This document shows positions 1 to 11,530 of a DNA stretch of 64,000 bases, in pieces. This DNA is from Setophaga petechia (lineage: Eukaryota; Chordata; Aves; Passeriformes; Parulidae). The stretch lies in the NCBI GenBank assembly GCA_024362935.1, contig JANCRA010000061.1, positions 434,001-498,000 on the forward strand, given 5' to 3'. Position 1 is the first letter of the stretch, and each line of letters opens with the position of its first letter. The position numbers and the translations under genes were made by a program. The notes under the pieces are model-generated. The model was given only the letters and a program-made list of their open reading frames with translations. It was not told the DNA's origin and did no database searches.

Positions 1-885
1 AGCCTGGCCAGGTTGTTTTATTCATGTAAAACTGTAAAAATACTCTCAGTTTGAGTTTTGAGCTATTTTTCTGTGTGAGCCACCACACTTCTAGGAACTT
101 TGCAAACTGAAGCTGTTGTAATACAGACCTAAAAACAAACTCTACACAAGTCTGAAATCACAACAACAACTCAAAGCACATCAGCTCCTAAGGAGGCCAA
201 AACTCATTAATGCTTAAAGGCACTGATGGGAGTCAAAACTTCTTCAATCCTTTCTCCCTCAAATCAACACAAGTGTGGTTTATCAAGCTCATGACACAAA
301 TCCAAGATGAAGTGGCAATGAGAATAATAGGTGCCACTTGCCACTCTCACACCAAGGCTTCTGCTCCTCTGGGCCTGAAGACCTGGTTCTTTTTGGATGA
401 CAAAATCTCCCTCCCCATGGGAATAAACAATTTAAACCATCCAGAGATTAATATTTACAAGCAGTAAATTTTTAACATGTTGAAATTCAGTACCAGGACA
501 GACAACAATTTGTGCCAAGGATGCATCCTAGGCTACATGCACATGACTGGCGTGCAGGATAATTTTGAAAAGAAAACTGCAGATGGCTTGCAACATTTTG
601 AGAGGCACGTGAGAAGCAGTAGCCTGCACTGCTGCCTTCTGCCCAGTGACATTTGCTGGCAAGAGCCTCAGCACAGGCCTGACTGCACTGCTCCCCTGCA
701 GGGCCAGCCTTGCCCTCAGCCTTGCAGGGAGCATCGCTGGCTGTATCCAGTGTGACCCAGGGCCCTGCCACGCCTGCTCCAAAGGCCGCAGCTGCCTCAG
801 AGTCCCAGAGCTGCAGGAGGCCTGACTGCCCTTGCCAACATCCCTGCTCTGACACAAGCTGGCAGCAATTTACACTCTTTTATAC

Positions 886-914
<29 letters not shown>
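886..914. repeat. (CA)n microsatellite
   Basis: An uninterrupted CA run of 29 bases sits in an intron of ELL2-like copy III. The paralogous sites at 45094-45113 (20 bases) and 60907-60953 (47 bases) carry the same repeat at different lengths. Confidence 0.95.
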
Positions 915-916
<2 letters not shown>

Positions 917-1275
917 CTCCCTCCCCTCCTGCACTGCAAATTCGATGAGGGGATGCAGCACCACTGCTGCAGCTCAGCCTGTGCAACTGCACTGCAGAAA
1001 GGGAGGGCCCATCCAGGCCTAACCCACCTCGGTGTTCATCTCAGCACTTCCCCCCACCGGGCCCATCTCCACCTTTATTCTTGCTATCTCCCTAATTCAC
1101 ATTTGATTGTAAATAACATCATATTACCTATAATATGTATAAACTGTATAACTGAAGTATTAACTCTGAAATATGGTCTTGCTTGCACCTAAATTCATGC
1201 AGAGACTTCTCTTAATAATCAAATTTTACTCCACTGTTATCCCCACTGGAGTTAGGCCAAGCAGCACATTAACAC

Positions 1276-4200
1276 CTTCATTGAAATCCAAGGGACACTA
1301 CTGCTTCAGCCTCCCCAGTCCTCTTCACATCTCTTTGGACATGGTAGCCGTCTGCACACAAGAGCTGGCATTCCAGAACTCCAAACTTTGTCTTCTTCTG
1401 GAAACCTAAAGGGTGTCGGGGAAATGGAGCCCAGACTTGGAGACAGGTTGAAAGCAGAATGCGATGTCAAAGTCAGCACCCAGGAAGAAGAGTGGCCACA
1501 GGCTGCTGCCTGGATGGAACTGGGCTACTGCTCAATCCTCTGCTTCTTCCTCCTCACAGGACTGCTGAAGCCAGAAGCCTGAGGCCGTTTCTGCAACAAC
1601 AGCAAAATAATTCATTAAGCTATAATCAGAATCAGCTTTTGCTCCCATTCTAAAAAAGCAGCATTTGTGAACTGGCAAAGGTTGAAAACACATCTTGTTT
1701 AATTCAAGCTAGCTGTCAAACATGGAAGATCTGCAGGTAAATATCTGCTCTGCCGCAATCCTACTTTCACATCTTAGGACTTAGCAAGTCCTTCTAAGTC
1801 CTTCCAAGTCTACTGCTAAAAGCATTTGGGATGTAGACACTCTCTTCAGCAGCTCCAGCAAAGCCTGCCCAAAATGGGGATGCCCAGTAAGTTTTGTCTA
1901 TGTCCCAATTACTGCTTGCACACACCAGGAAAAGATCCGGCTTTTGCTGTCACACACCCACATGATTTCCTAAAGAGACACCAGCCTGTTTTAGAGTTTT
2001 ATGTGTTAAAATAAGGGTAGTGTTTCACTATTACAATGCAGCAGTACAGGGTGTGCTGGTTGGTTGTGAATTCTCATCAGGATAAACACAGACAGCAGCC
2101 ACATGTCAAGAAACTCTTGTGCTTTTATGTACAGCTGTCCTAAATCCAGCGGGCTCCCCACTCTGCAAACTCAAAAGCTGTTGGCTAACAAGCCCTTCCA
2201 TTTGTACAAGACACTTTCACAAATGGTTACCAACAAGCCCTGACTGTTGCTCAGTGCCCTTTACTCATCTCTCAGCTCCTCCCAAGGAGTTTCTCAAAGG
2301 TGCTGCCTCACAAGGCACAGCACACGGCCACAAGCTCCCCACAAGCACAGCAAAGCTCGGGGCCAAGGATGGAGCAGAACAGCCATGCTGTGCCCAGGCA
2401 CAGGGAGGGAGGAGAGAAATTAAGGCAAAGCAGAGAGTGAGGGAATATCACAATTCTGTAGATCCTGTGTTTTGCTCAGCCACGTGGATAGTGCAGAGCT
2501 GGGGTCAACAATGAGAGGGACAGAGAGACAGAGGGAGAAGAGAGCAAGAGGGCCCCATCTGCCCCAGCCTCATGCAGCCTCCAAAGCACAGGAGATTTTT
2601 CATGCAGTTCTGTCACACATGCAGAGCCAGCCCTTGGAGCCCTTCTCCAGGGAATGAGTTGAGGCTGGGGACTCAGCTCAAGTCTCCAGGCAGAGCAGAA
2701 AGTTGGCTCAGGACAATGCTGCTCCACCCCTGCAGGATCCTCTCTTCTTGTCACAACCTTCCTGGCACAGCACTCAGAATGTCTGAGGCAAAACATGCTT
2801 AGGCCTGCTCCTGCACATTCCCATCCCAGCTTTTACACCACCAGCAAGTCTGCTAAAATATCATGCACACTACAGAATGTTAAAAATGCACAAAATACCT
2901 GAGCAGGTCTTGCTGGAGCATCTCTCTCAGAAGGCCCTGGAGATGTCGCTTGGCTGCTGCTGGTGGTGTTCTGAGATGGAGCTGATTTCCTGTATGGATG
3001 GTCCACCATTTCATGTTACAAGGCCTAAATATCAACTTTCCTTGCAAGGAAAACAGAGTCCTTCAGTGTCAGGACTCAAGGAAACAACATGCAGCTGAGC
3101 TGGGGAGCTTTAGGCAGGATATCAGGAAAACATGCATGGCCCAGAGGGTGCTTGAGCACTGCAACAGGCTCGCCAGGCCAGTGCTCACTGCACCAAGAGC
3201 TCAAGAAGAGTTTGAACAACACTCTTGGGCACAGGGTGTGCTTCTTGTGGCGTCCTGTGCGGGGCCAGCAGTTGGACTCCATGACCCTGAAGAGCGTCTG
3301 CTGGGGCAGAATATCCTAAGAATCCAGGCTTCATTTCCCAGGGCTTTCTTCTAAAAAGGCTCTTTTTCATTCCCCAAAAGTCTGAACTTACCTAGAAAGA
3401 ATCAGCCTCAAATTCTCTCTATCCATTTTACTGTAGTCAGGCCAATCAGTCTGAAGGGTTTGAAAGAGATGTTCCTTCAGACTGAAGGAATTATCCTTTG
3501 CATTCAGGTTGGCTACCTACAGGCAGACATTCAGGAAAACAAATGTTCATTACCCATATATGCAAACTACAGAAATCTAAATGAGCTACTTCAGTTGGGA
3601 TGGCACAACATGGCTCTCATTAGATTCTGAATATCTTCAGGGTAAAAAAGCCCTGCAGTGACTGCTCTGGGCAAACGCAGCAACAAACATCACAGGTTCA
3701 GGGAATGAGTTCTTAAAAGTCATTGTGGGATCAACTGAATCTGCATCCACTTTGAATTTGAGTCCTTTGACTAGGTTCCAAAATGCTTTTACGTGGCTAA
3801 AGAAGAAATAGTCCCAGTTGATAGAATAATTCTTGCATAATTCAGCAACAGCCTATGTCGATGGGAAATTTATAAAAATGACAGAAGGAGCTACTGCATC
3901 TTTCCATAGGTGTTAGTCTTATGAAAGGCTATGAGAAAGAAAGAGCAGTGGAACTTAACTTGAAGGAGAATTGGAAAAGCCTCTAATTTGAACAGGTGAG
4001 GAAGTAGTAAAATTATGAACAGCAGAAGAGCATGATGGAAGAATTGCTGGCCCAGGCTCCACGATCTCACCTGCTGAAGGATCTTTCCAAGGGAATCCTT
4101 GTCCTTTGGCCTGACCCCATCTCTCTGCAGCCGAGCAAGCAACTCTGGCTCCTTGTAATCCCTCAGGGCAAGTAAATGAATCACCCTGTCCCTGTAGGGT

Positions 4201-4324
4201 CGGCCGTAAACAGCAGCGCAGCCGCTCCAGTTGATGTCTGCAAGTCTCACAGGCATCATCCTCTTCTTCCCAGGCACAGGCCCGGAATTGTTTTCCTGGG
4301 CTCCTCTAACCTCTGCTTTGTCTC
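1276..4324 (-). pseudogene. ELL2-like copy III, partial pseudogene
   Basis: Three exons read down the minus strand. At 4071-4324 (254 nt, acceptor TTTAG, donor GTGAGA) an open exon encodes PYRDRVIHLLALRDY, ELLARLQRDGV and ILQQ, the most conserved block of ELL/ELL2 elongation factors. At 2899-2989 a 91-nt exon encodes a Ser/Thr-rich linker with SERDAPARPAQ. At 1276-1590 the next exon begins KRPQASGF and has SPVRRKKQRIEQ, the basic stretch of ELL proteins, but then meets a TAG codon. The occludin-homology exons would lie to the left of the window; in the sister copy at 60 kb two of them are deleted. In the family these proteins bind RNA polymerase II in the super elongation complex. The nonsense codon makes this a pseudogene, although the first two exons are open. 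Confidence 0.8.
3100..3345 (+). mobile_element. CR1 LINE 3'-end fragment
   Basis: The sequence resembles the 3' end of avian CR1 elements: a 'taggcaggatatcaggaaaa' start, then 'gcactgcaacaggctcgcc', a 'caagaagagtttgaaca' block and 'ggactccatgaccctgaaga'. The same fragment sits at the matching place in copy II (49130-49325) and copy I (63130-63350), so it was inserted before the ELL2-like copies separated. Confidence 0.75.
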
Positions 4325-4569
4325 CTAAAGTGAGGGCAAACCAGAAACAAACAGTTCAAACTGGAGGTCTGGAGAAGGCAAAGAAGTTGATTCAAAAGGA
4401 TGCACCAAGGCTCTTGAACCTCTACTTGTTTGCCATTTACAGATCTAAAAGACTCCAAATAGTAAAGCATTAAAAAGAAACAGTCATTAAAAGCTGGTAA
4501 AGGAGTGATACTGGATGGGAGATTTTTGTGAAAAATTCTTTTGATGCATGTTGTTTTTATATGATTTCC

Positions 4570-4900
4570 CCAGTTTGTAAGCTCAAGCATCGAGCCGTGT
4601 CAAGGATGACATGGACAGTGGGATTAGGCGCATCCTCAGCAAATTTGCCAACACCAGAGGCCTGGGATGCCATCCAGAGGGACCAAAACGTGCTTGGGAA
4701 CTGGGGCCCTGGGAACCTCATCAAATTCAACCAGGGCAAGTGCCAAGTCCTGCATCTTTGGGTTTTTGACATGCCCTGGCACCAAGACAGGCTTGGAGAT
4801 GAAGGTGGGGAGGACTTGGAGGTGCTGCTGGATGAGAGGCTGCATATGACTAAAGAATCAGACAGATATCTAGTAAAAAATGAAATGGAAGTATATCTTG
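4570..4900 (+). mobile_element. CR1 LINE reverse-transcriptase fragment
   Basis: The plus-strand translation contains a degraded stretch typical of the C-terminal part of CR1 reverse transcriptase: KFANTRG-like start, WDAIQRDQNVLGNW, LIKFNQGKCQVLHLW and LEVLLDERL. It is short and has no LINE start or end. It abuts the presumed donor end of the ELL2-like copy IV exon at 4923. Confidence 0.8.
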
Positions 4901-4922
4901 AAGTTGTTCCTCAGTTTAATAC

Positions 4923-6744
4923 CCTTTGCACTTGGATTGTGTGACTCCTTTTCTGCCTGGGTCCTGTGCTCTCTGCTCATCTCTTTGGCTTTCATCATGG
5001 GCAAGCATTTTATAAAAACCCAAAGTAAGAGATTTTTTCATCCTGTCTAATTCTCTTATCTCACCTTTGGACTTGGGAGTCTTCCCCTGCACCCTGGCAA
5101 ACACTGGAAATCCAGAATGTGTCCGAATTCTATTTTTTGGTTCTAGCTCAGGGTTTGAGGTTGGAAGGGAGCTGACACTTGGAGGCAGGTTCAAAGATGA
5201 GCAGGATGTGGAAGGCAGGTCCAAGGAAGAAGGAGAGTGGCCACCAGCTGCTGGCTGGACATCACTGGGCTCTTGGTCAATCCTCTGCTTTTTGCTCATC
5301 ACAGAATTCAGAAAGTCAGAAGCCAGAGGCCGTTTCTGCAAAGATGATCCCAATTAGTTTTGCTCCCATTCTGAAAAAGTAGCATTTCTGAACTGGCAAT
5401 GGCTGGAAAAACACCATTCTTACCTAAAAAGGCCTGCCATACAAGGAGCTGCTGCAGCTAAAATTGTTCTCTATTCCATTCCTACTTTTTCACTGAGGAT
5501 TCAGCAAGTCCTTCTCCTGCTCTGTGGCTCACAGGCTTTGGGAGAAAGGCACTCCCTTCAGCACCTCTGTCAAAGGCTTCCCCAAAATCGAGGAGCTCAG
5601 GTTGGTTTTCTCTTGCTCCCTGTTTCTGCTTAGACACACCAGGAGCACACTCAGCTCTTGCTGTCACACACCCACACCATTCCCTAAAGCTGCCCCAAGA
5701 AGCCGCCGCTGCGGTGCCGATCACAGCGTGTGCAGAGCAGAGATGATATCAACAGAGAGAAGCCCCAGGCTGGCTGCAGGTCTCATTCCTGCAGTTCTCC
5801 AGAGGAAACCCTGGATCACAACCTCTTCCCTACCAAGCACACACTGCTCCCATCCATGCACATCAGCAGTTCAGAGCAGAAGTGCCAGACATGGCTCTGT
5901 GCCACCCTGCTGACAGAAATCCTGTGGGCAAGGAGGCAGGACATAAGAGGATGCTGGGGCTTGCAGCGTTTCCTTCCCTGGCTGGAAAAAGAGCTAGGGG
6001 AAAAGCAGAGCTGTGTCCTCCCTCCTCTGTTTAAAGAGAATTCTTTAAGGTACAGAAAAAAAACCTTTTAGGAAGTGTTCTTCAAGATTCTGGCAAAAGA
6101 TTTGCCTTGCCCTCTTGTCTTGGTAAGAAAACAGGCCATGTCTTCATTTTAAGCGTGACAAGTCCAAAGTATTCCCCGATGATTCAGAGTCCCCCTCCTC
6201 ACACTTGGACCAAAAATGGGAGCCTAAGTGCTGCTTAGGAGACAAAAACAAGTTTTCTACAAATGCCTCATTCCAGGAATTTGTCCTTATTCTAGACTTC
6301 CCCAAGATATCTTTTCAAACAGTTGCACTGGCATGTCCGCGCATGTTTTAAGTACTAGAGCTGCAATATCATCAAGTATCCCGCACAGCCAGGAACCAAA
6401 AATATGTCCACATCTTGTCTTTAGCAGAGTTTCTTCTGCACCATGAGAAACAAATAATGCGTGCAAACTTGTTGCAGGCTTTGACACTGCAACCATCTTG
6501 AAAAGTATCCAGGAATCCCATTAGAAGTGCATGCTCCAGGTTCATATGATATAAAGACAACACTACTGCTTCCTATCACAGCTTGAAACATCAAGAGCAA
6601 GTGGGATAAAACATCAGACATGGTAGAGAATGTTTAAAGAATTCACCAAATACCTGAGCAGTTCTGGGTGGAGTATCCCTTTCAGAAGATCCCAGAGATG
6701 GTGACGGGCTGGCACTGGTGGCATTCTGAGATCCAGCTGGTTTC
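4923..6744 (-). pseudogene. ELL2-like copy IV, two-exon remnant
   Basis: The 91-nt linker exon at 6654-6744 (acceptor TTACAG, donor GTATTT) encodes GSQNATSASPSPSLGSSERD followed by TPPRTAQ. The exon at 4923-5335 begins KRPLASDFLNSVMSKKQRID and stays open to a GTATTA donor. Joined, they give RTAQ-KRPLASDF in frame, which matches the linker and basic segment of ELL2. This pair lies upstream, in the minus-strand sense, of copy III's more N-terminal exon at 4071-4324, so it belongs to a separate copy or a local exon duplication. The flank at 6890-7020 resembles 3390-3570 of copy III. No N-terminal or occludin-homology exon was found for it, so it is a fragment despite open exons. Confidence 0.72.
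5380..6653. other. Intron-like DNA of ELL2-like copy IV
   Basis: Spacer between the two copy IV exons. Part of it (about 5,400-5,700) is paralogous to 1,640-1,990 in copy III. No coding exon, RNA gene or clear repeat was recognised. Confidence 0.5.
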
Positions 6745-7499
6745 CTGTAAGCATGGTCCAACATGTCAAGTTACAAAGGCAAAAATATCAACAGTCATGG
6801 CTCTTTCCTCACAGGGAAAACAGACCTTTATTTCCCAGAGGGTTTTCTGAAATGCTTCTTGTCCTGACTGAACTTACTGAGAAAGGGTCACCTCCAATGT
6901 CTGTCTTTCCCTTTCACTGTAGCCAGGCCAACCTTCCTGAATGTCTTTAAAAAATGTTCCTTCAGGCTAAAAGAATTCTCATTTGCATCCACGCTGACTA
7001 CCTAAGGACAGACATTTCAAACATACATGCTCATTACACCTGAAGGCAGACTACAGATGAAAAACTGGTACTGCAAAGCTAAAGCAAAGCTGAAAAGAAA
7101 ATCATGCAGCAGTTTTCCAGGACTTTTGTTCAGTGTGAACAAGAAAGCAGCTGACATGGAAGAGGCAACAAGATTAAACAGGTGTGGTCCATTTGGGCTG
7201 AAGAAATTTGGATGTAAGTAAATGCCAAACTGCTGCAAGCATGGAGGAAATGGACACTATGTAAACCTCTCCCTGCACCAGGGATCCAGGATTTTTGGTC
7301 TTTAACACAGCTTGGAGAGTCAAAGTACACTATGCCAGAACACCCAATCTTCACCATCTGAAATACATGGAGAGGCCAGGTTTTCCTTTCTCTTTCCTTT
7401 TCTTTTGAGTAAGACCTGAAGAACATCATCTCCATGGGCAAATCCATATTTTTCCACCCTCAGGAGGACACTTTCACAACATTTAAATTACTGTGTTTG

Positions 7500-7643
7500 A
7501 GTATAGCAAGGCTTAATGCAAGGAAAAAGGATGCTTTAAGCAAGTAATAAGCAGGTATATTATAGTAATGCTATGAAACACAAGGTAGTCAATAAACAAC
7601 ACGGTTACAAAGGTTTCCTTTCAGTTGTACCGAGAGGGGGAAT
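7500..7643 (+). mobile_element. 3' internal end of an older ERV with polypurine tract
   Basis: A short internal stretch ends in the purine-rich run GAGAGGGGGAAT at 7632-7643. It is followed directly by TGTGGGAATCC, a plausible LTR start. This is the layout expected at an ERV internal/3' LTR junction. The preceding 7,021-7,500 is unassigned. Confidence 0.45.
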
Positions 7644-8229
7644 TGTGGGAATCCTTCAAATCAGAGGGTTTTGGGAAAGCTGCAAAAGGCAGACCTCAGA
7701 GACAGCAGAACTGCAATTCGAGCTAAGCAGCAGCCATAAGACTTGTCAGCCAAAAACTTATATAAGAAGTAGAAAAATTAGGATAAATAGAAGAATGGTT
7801 TGTGTATATTACTGTAGAATCCGGGATGTTTGTATGTCTGAGATGTAACACACAACAGAACTGCCTTTGGTCATCAGCAAACAGTTTCGTTTATTGCCTC
7901 CGGCTCCCTTTATAGCCCATTCAAAACTCCCAGGTCGAGACATCTCATTGGTCCATCTCTGTGCTCCCAGACTCTGAACCAATACAATGCCTGCATCTTA
8001 GGAGAGCTCCCTTTGCCTGGGAGCTTCTGTCAGTCAGTCCAGAGACCGCTCCGTGCAGCTGAGCTGGGCTGCTTTTTCTAACTTGATTAACACTGATGCA
8101 CCAGTGTATTAACGCTTGGCTAGAATGACTCCCTAAGCTACAGAAAAGTATCTCTAGCAAGATAATAGGAACTTCTAAGCTTAATAATGAAGCTCTGTGC
8201 ATTGTGTTTTAAGGCTTACAAGCAGCTAT
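7644..8229. mobile_element. LTR-like DNA split by the younger provirus
   Basis: From the TG at 7644 the sequence looks like LTR material in plus orientation. From 7848 (TGTAACACAC) it has LTR hallmarks on the minus strand instead: read in reverse, a CTATAAAG box, an AATAAA signal and an end in GTGTGTTACA. It is therefore probably a nest of two LTRs. It is interrupted at 8229 by the young provirus and seems to continue from 16848 to about 17,135. Exact ends and target duplications could not be fixed. Confidence 0.4.
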
Positions 8230-8873
8230 TGTTATGAACTGAATTTTGTTAAATTTTATATCAGTAGAAAAAAACTGAGTTATAAACCAGAGCTGCCGAG
8301 GCAGAACTGCTGGGCAGGGTTACTTGTTATGTTAACTATAAGTCGTTAGAGTTAATAGTTCTCTTTGTATCACTTAACGACCCTAGCCAGGGCAGGTAGA
8401 TAGCCCTCCTTTTGTGTTGCTGGGGAGGAGGGAAGCATTACAATATGTAGATTTTGAGAACCACTGTACCATGGGATGTATTGAACTTATAAAAACCCCA
8501 AAACCAATGAGCCAAATATAAAACTGAAGAATTAGAATGATTCGTGGATGTGAGGAATAGAGTGCTAGACCTGCAGAGATGTTGAGAGACCTTAGTGCCC
8601 CTCGCCCTGACTAAAGAAGCTGCCTGGGACCGGGACCTGGAGCTGGGAAGCAGGGAAAAGCGAGAAATACCGGGGTCCCGCCCAGGCGTTCCTGTGAGGA
8701 TCGGACCCCTGGCTCTGCCCCTTAGTGGACAAAGCTGCACATCCTCCTCCTCTGAGCCACGCTGGGAAGAAGACGGAGACGGCCGCCTCGTCGAGCTTCC
8801 TAATCCTGAGCTGATCTCTTTAATAAAGGCGTTAAAAGGAGATAAAACTCCTGCCCTGTTGAGTTTTATTTCA
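8230..8873 (+). repeat. 5' LTR of class I provirus
   Basis: It begins TGTTATGAAC and ends TTTCA, 644 bases. A TATA box (TATAAAA) lies at 8488-8494 and a poly(A) signal AATAAA at 8822-8827. Aligned to the 3' LTR without gaps it differs at five positions, all transitions. Confidence 0.96.
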
Positions 8874-8875
8874 GC

Positions 8876-8893
8876 TGGGGGCTCGTCTGGGAT
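8876..8893 (+). promoter_or_regulatory. Primer-binding site, tRNA-Pro type
   Basis: The 18 bases TGGGGGCTCGTCTGGGAT lie two bases after the LTR and match the tRNA-Pro primer site of gammaretroviruses at all but one position (T for C at base 13). Confidence 0.9.
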
Positions 8894-9269
8894 TGCCACG
8901 CCTGCAGAGGACACCAGGACCGGCCATCTTGGACCTCGAGGATAGCTGGCAATCAGGACCAGAGAAGAAGATCGGCTCAGGACCAGTGACGCAGAGGAGC
9001 ACCGGATTGGTGAGAACTATCCGGTGGCGGGCGAGGGAGACGAGTGAGTGTGTGTGCGTGAGACGGAGGCCGGATCGGACTTCCGAAGCGATAGTGGACC
9101 CCTCAGTACCGCGTTTCTGGACTCCTGCAAAGGGGCCAGCCGGGAACTGGGGGAAGCGTGTGGAATTGGCGTGAGTGAGTCGTCTCCTAAGGGGGAAAGA
9201 GGGCAACCCCCCCCTCCGGGCGTGCGGAGGAAATAGTGTATGAGTGGCACGCACCCCAAAGGTTCTGAC

Positions 9270-9615
9270 GAAGGATGTCAGGCAGATTGTAAGTCCCGAG
9301 AAGGATTCGGGCAACCTCACAAGCCCTGCAGGCATATTAAGTCCTGGCGGAGGAGGCCAGGCACAAATCCCAGCGAAGGCTCGGTAGGCTGGGGATTTGT
9401 TTTTAAGTCCTGATACGGTGTTGGAAGGTTGGGCACACTATACATCAGGCAGTGTTTATCCTGACTGAGGAGGTCAGGCACGAACCGGCTTTTTACGCCG
9501 GGTTTCATGTGTTCAAGTCCTGATAGATATAAGACCTGACGCGGAAAGTTAGGCTATCGACGAGATCAGGCAGTTGTTACAGTATAAAGTCCTGAGCTTC
9601 AGGCAGCTAAATTTT
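9270..9615 (+). promoter_or_regulatory. Leader with serial hairpins, candidate packaging region
   Basis: The untranslated leader holds a series of short inverted repeats, many built on a recurring AAGTCCTGA...TCAGGCA theme. Examples are CCCGA/TCGGG near 9295, CCTGGC/GCCAGG near 9343, AAATCCCAGC/GCTGGGGATTT near 9370, CCTGAC/GTCAGG near 9461, GAACCGGC/GCCGGGTTT near 9483 and CCTGA/TCAGG near 9592. The place between primer site and gag suits an RNA packaging signal; that role is inferred. Confidence 0.55.
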
Positions 9616-9659
9616 TTTGAGATTACCTGTCGATAGAGACACCTTTGAGATCTGAAGAG

Positions 9660-11530
9660 ATGGGAGGGTGTAATAGTAAAAAAACAGGCAAGAGACTAAG
9701 GAATATACCTCTTGGTAGCCCCTTAGGGGAACTGTTGGAAATATGGGATTTGATAGAGGACACAAAGGGATTAGATAAGATAAAGATGATCCACTACTGT
9801 GTAGAAGTCTGACCAGAATTAGAAATGCAAGGAGGATGGCCTTGGTGTGGGACAAGAGACAAGTGGAAATGCCAGCAACTGAGTAATTATCTGACAGCTC
9901 GAGGAGATACTGATCCTGAGCAATTACTGTATGTAGATTGCTGGTTAAAGAGTGCTATTGAAGACAAAGAAGTACGAATTTGTAAAGTGCAGAAGAAAAA
10001 AGATGGGAATGAAGGAGGGGAGGCTGGAATTGGTAAAAGATGGGACCCCCTAGATTATTTGCCTCCTGCTGCCCCTCCACCTTACAATCCTCTTGCTCAG
10101 GCACTGCCAATGGTAGGCCCGGTTCTTCCCCCGGCTGCCATCCCATTACCGCCCCCTCGAATTCCTCCTTCTACTTCTTCGCCTTCCCCTATGATAGACT
10201 CAGTATCTCCCCTAGTAACCACTCCCTCACCTTCCCCTTTGGCTCCTCCAGTTCCTTCTGCACCACCACAAGTGACTACTCCACCTGCTGCATTCTCCAC
10301 CCCTTCTCTAACTCCGCCTAATAACTCCTTTCCCCCTGCTATCGCTGTCCCTTTACCTCCTCCTAGTTGGGATACAAATGCCTCCTTGTCCGGTAAACTA
10401 CTATCACCAAATACACCTGCTGATCTGCAGAAAGTTCAGGGTAACCCGGATATCCCTCAAACTAGTTTGGCATCTGAAGATGGGCCTTACTGTGGTACCA
10501 GATCCAAGACCTCCAAGGCAGAGAGACTTTTTCCCCTCAGAGAAGTTCCTATGGGAGGAGCAGTGGGAGGTGTTGGCTTTGTGAATGCTCCTCTAACAGC
10601 TTCTGAAGTGAGGGGATTTAAGAAAGAGTTGGGGCATTTAGTTGAGGACCCAGTGGGCATAGCCAAGCAAGTGGATCAATTCTTAGGTCCGAATATCTAC
10701 ACTTGGGGGGAGATGAATTCTATTTTAAATATATTATTCTCCTCAGAAGAGGTACAGATGATTAGGGCGGCTGGCATAAGACTTTGGGAGAGAGATAACC
10801 GTCCAGGATCCCAGGTGCAATCCGGTGAACAAAAATTGCCCCTAACAGATCCCAACTGGAACCCTAATCAGGAGGAGGGGAGGAAGGCCATGATGGAATA
10901 TAGATCTTTAATGATTCGGGGGATCAAAGAGTCAGTTCCCAAAGGAACTAATACCAAATTGGCATTTGAGGGTACACAAGAAAAGGATGAAACTCCTGCT
11001 GCTTGGCTTAATCGCCTAAAGCGGAGCTTCCAGTTATACTCTAGAATAGACCCAGACACCACAAAGGTCAAATGCTACTGAAAGTCCAATTTGTGACCAA
11101 ATCTTGGCCAGATATACGGAGGAAACTGGAAAAGATTGAAGAATGGCAAAACAAGGACATTAATGAGTTATTAAGGGAGGCATTGAAGGTCTATTTAAGG
11201 AGGGACGAAGAAAAGGCAAAGGCCAAAGCTAGAATCATGGTCGCTGTGGCTAGAGAAAGCGGGCGAGCAAGCAATTCTATACCACGATCCAAGGTAGCAA
11301 AAGAAAGTGTGGGGTGGGTGGGTCCACCGCCAGGAGGAGGCAAAGATAGGCCTCTTAGGCAGTCAAGTACAAGAGAAATGGAGAGACCTCAAACCTCTAT
11401 GAGTGAAAAGCGCTGCTCCTATTGTGGAGAGGCAGGACACATCAGGAGGTTTTGTAAGAAGCTCAGTCTCGATGTGGCAATAGCCAGGGAACAAGATAAC
11501 TTAGAAAGAGTTCTTAGAGGTGATGATTAG
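9660..11530 (+). pseudogene. gag: gag of class I provirus (stop + frameshift)
   Basis: Gag is the structural polyprotein. The start at 9660 gives MGGCNSKK, with Gly2 for myristoylation. An in-frame TGA at 9810-9812 interrupts the matrix region, and the same frame continues to 11081. It includes a long Pro-rich segment (about 10060-10380) of the kind found between matrix and capsid, then a capsid-like region. The reading shifts frame near 11064 and continues to the TAG at 11528-11530 with a Lys/Glu-rich coiled segment and one zinc knuckle, CSYCGEAGHIRRFC (11414-11455). A single knuckle and an in-frame gag terminator ahead of pol are gammaretroviral features. Confidence 0.9.

Larger units (their letters stand above)
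1..3990. repeat. 4-kb segment nearly repeated at 60029-64000
   Basis: The whole segment reappears at 60029-64000 in the same orientation with a nearly constant offset of about 60,028 bases, only scattered substitutions and small indels. It contains ELL2-like exons, a CA microsatellite and a CR1 3' end, and both copies share the same lesions, for example the loss of the two exons that precede the last one. A more diverged relative lies at 43,280-51,900. A large tandem or segmental duplication is the simplest reading; the far end lies beyond the window. Confidence 0.93.

Noticed and set aside
886..914. CRISPR-like or other spacer array
   Set aside because: It is a simple CA microsatellite without spacers.
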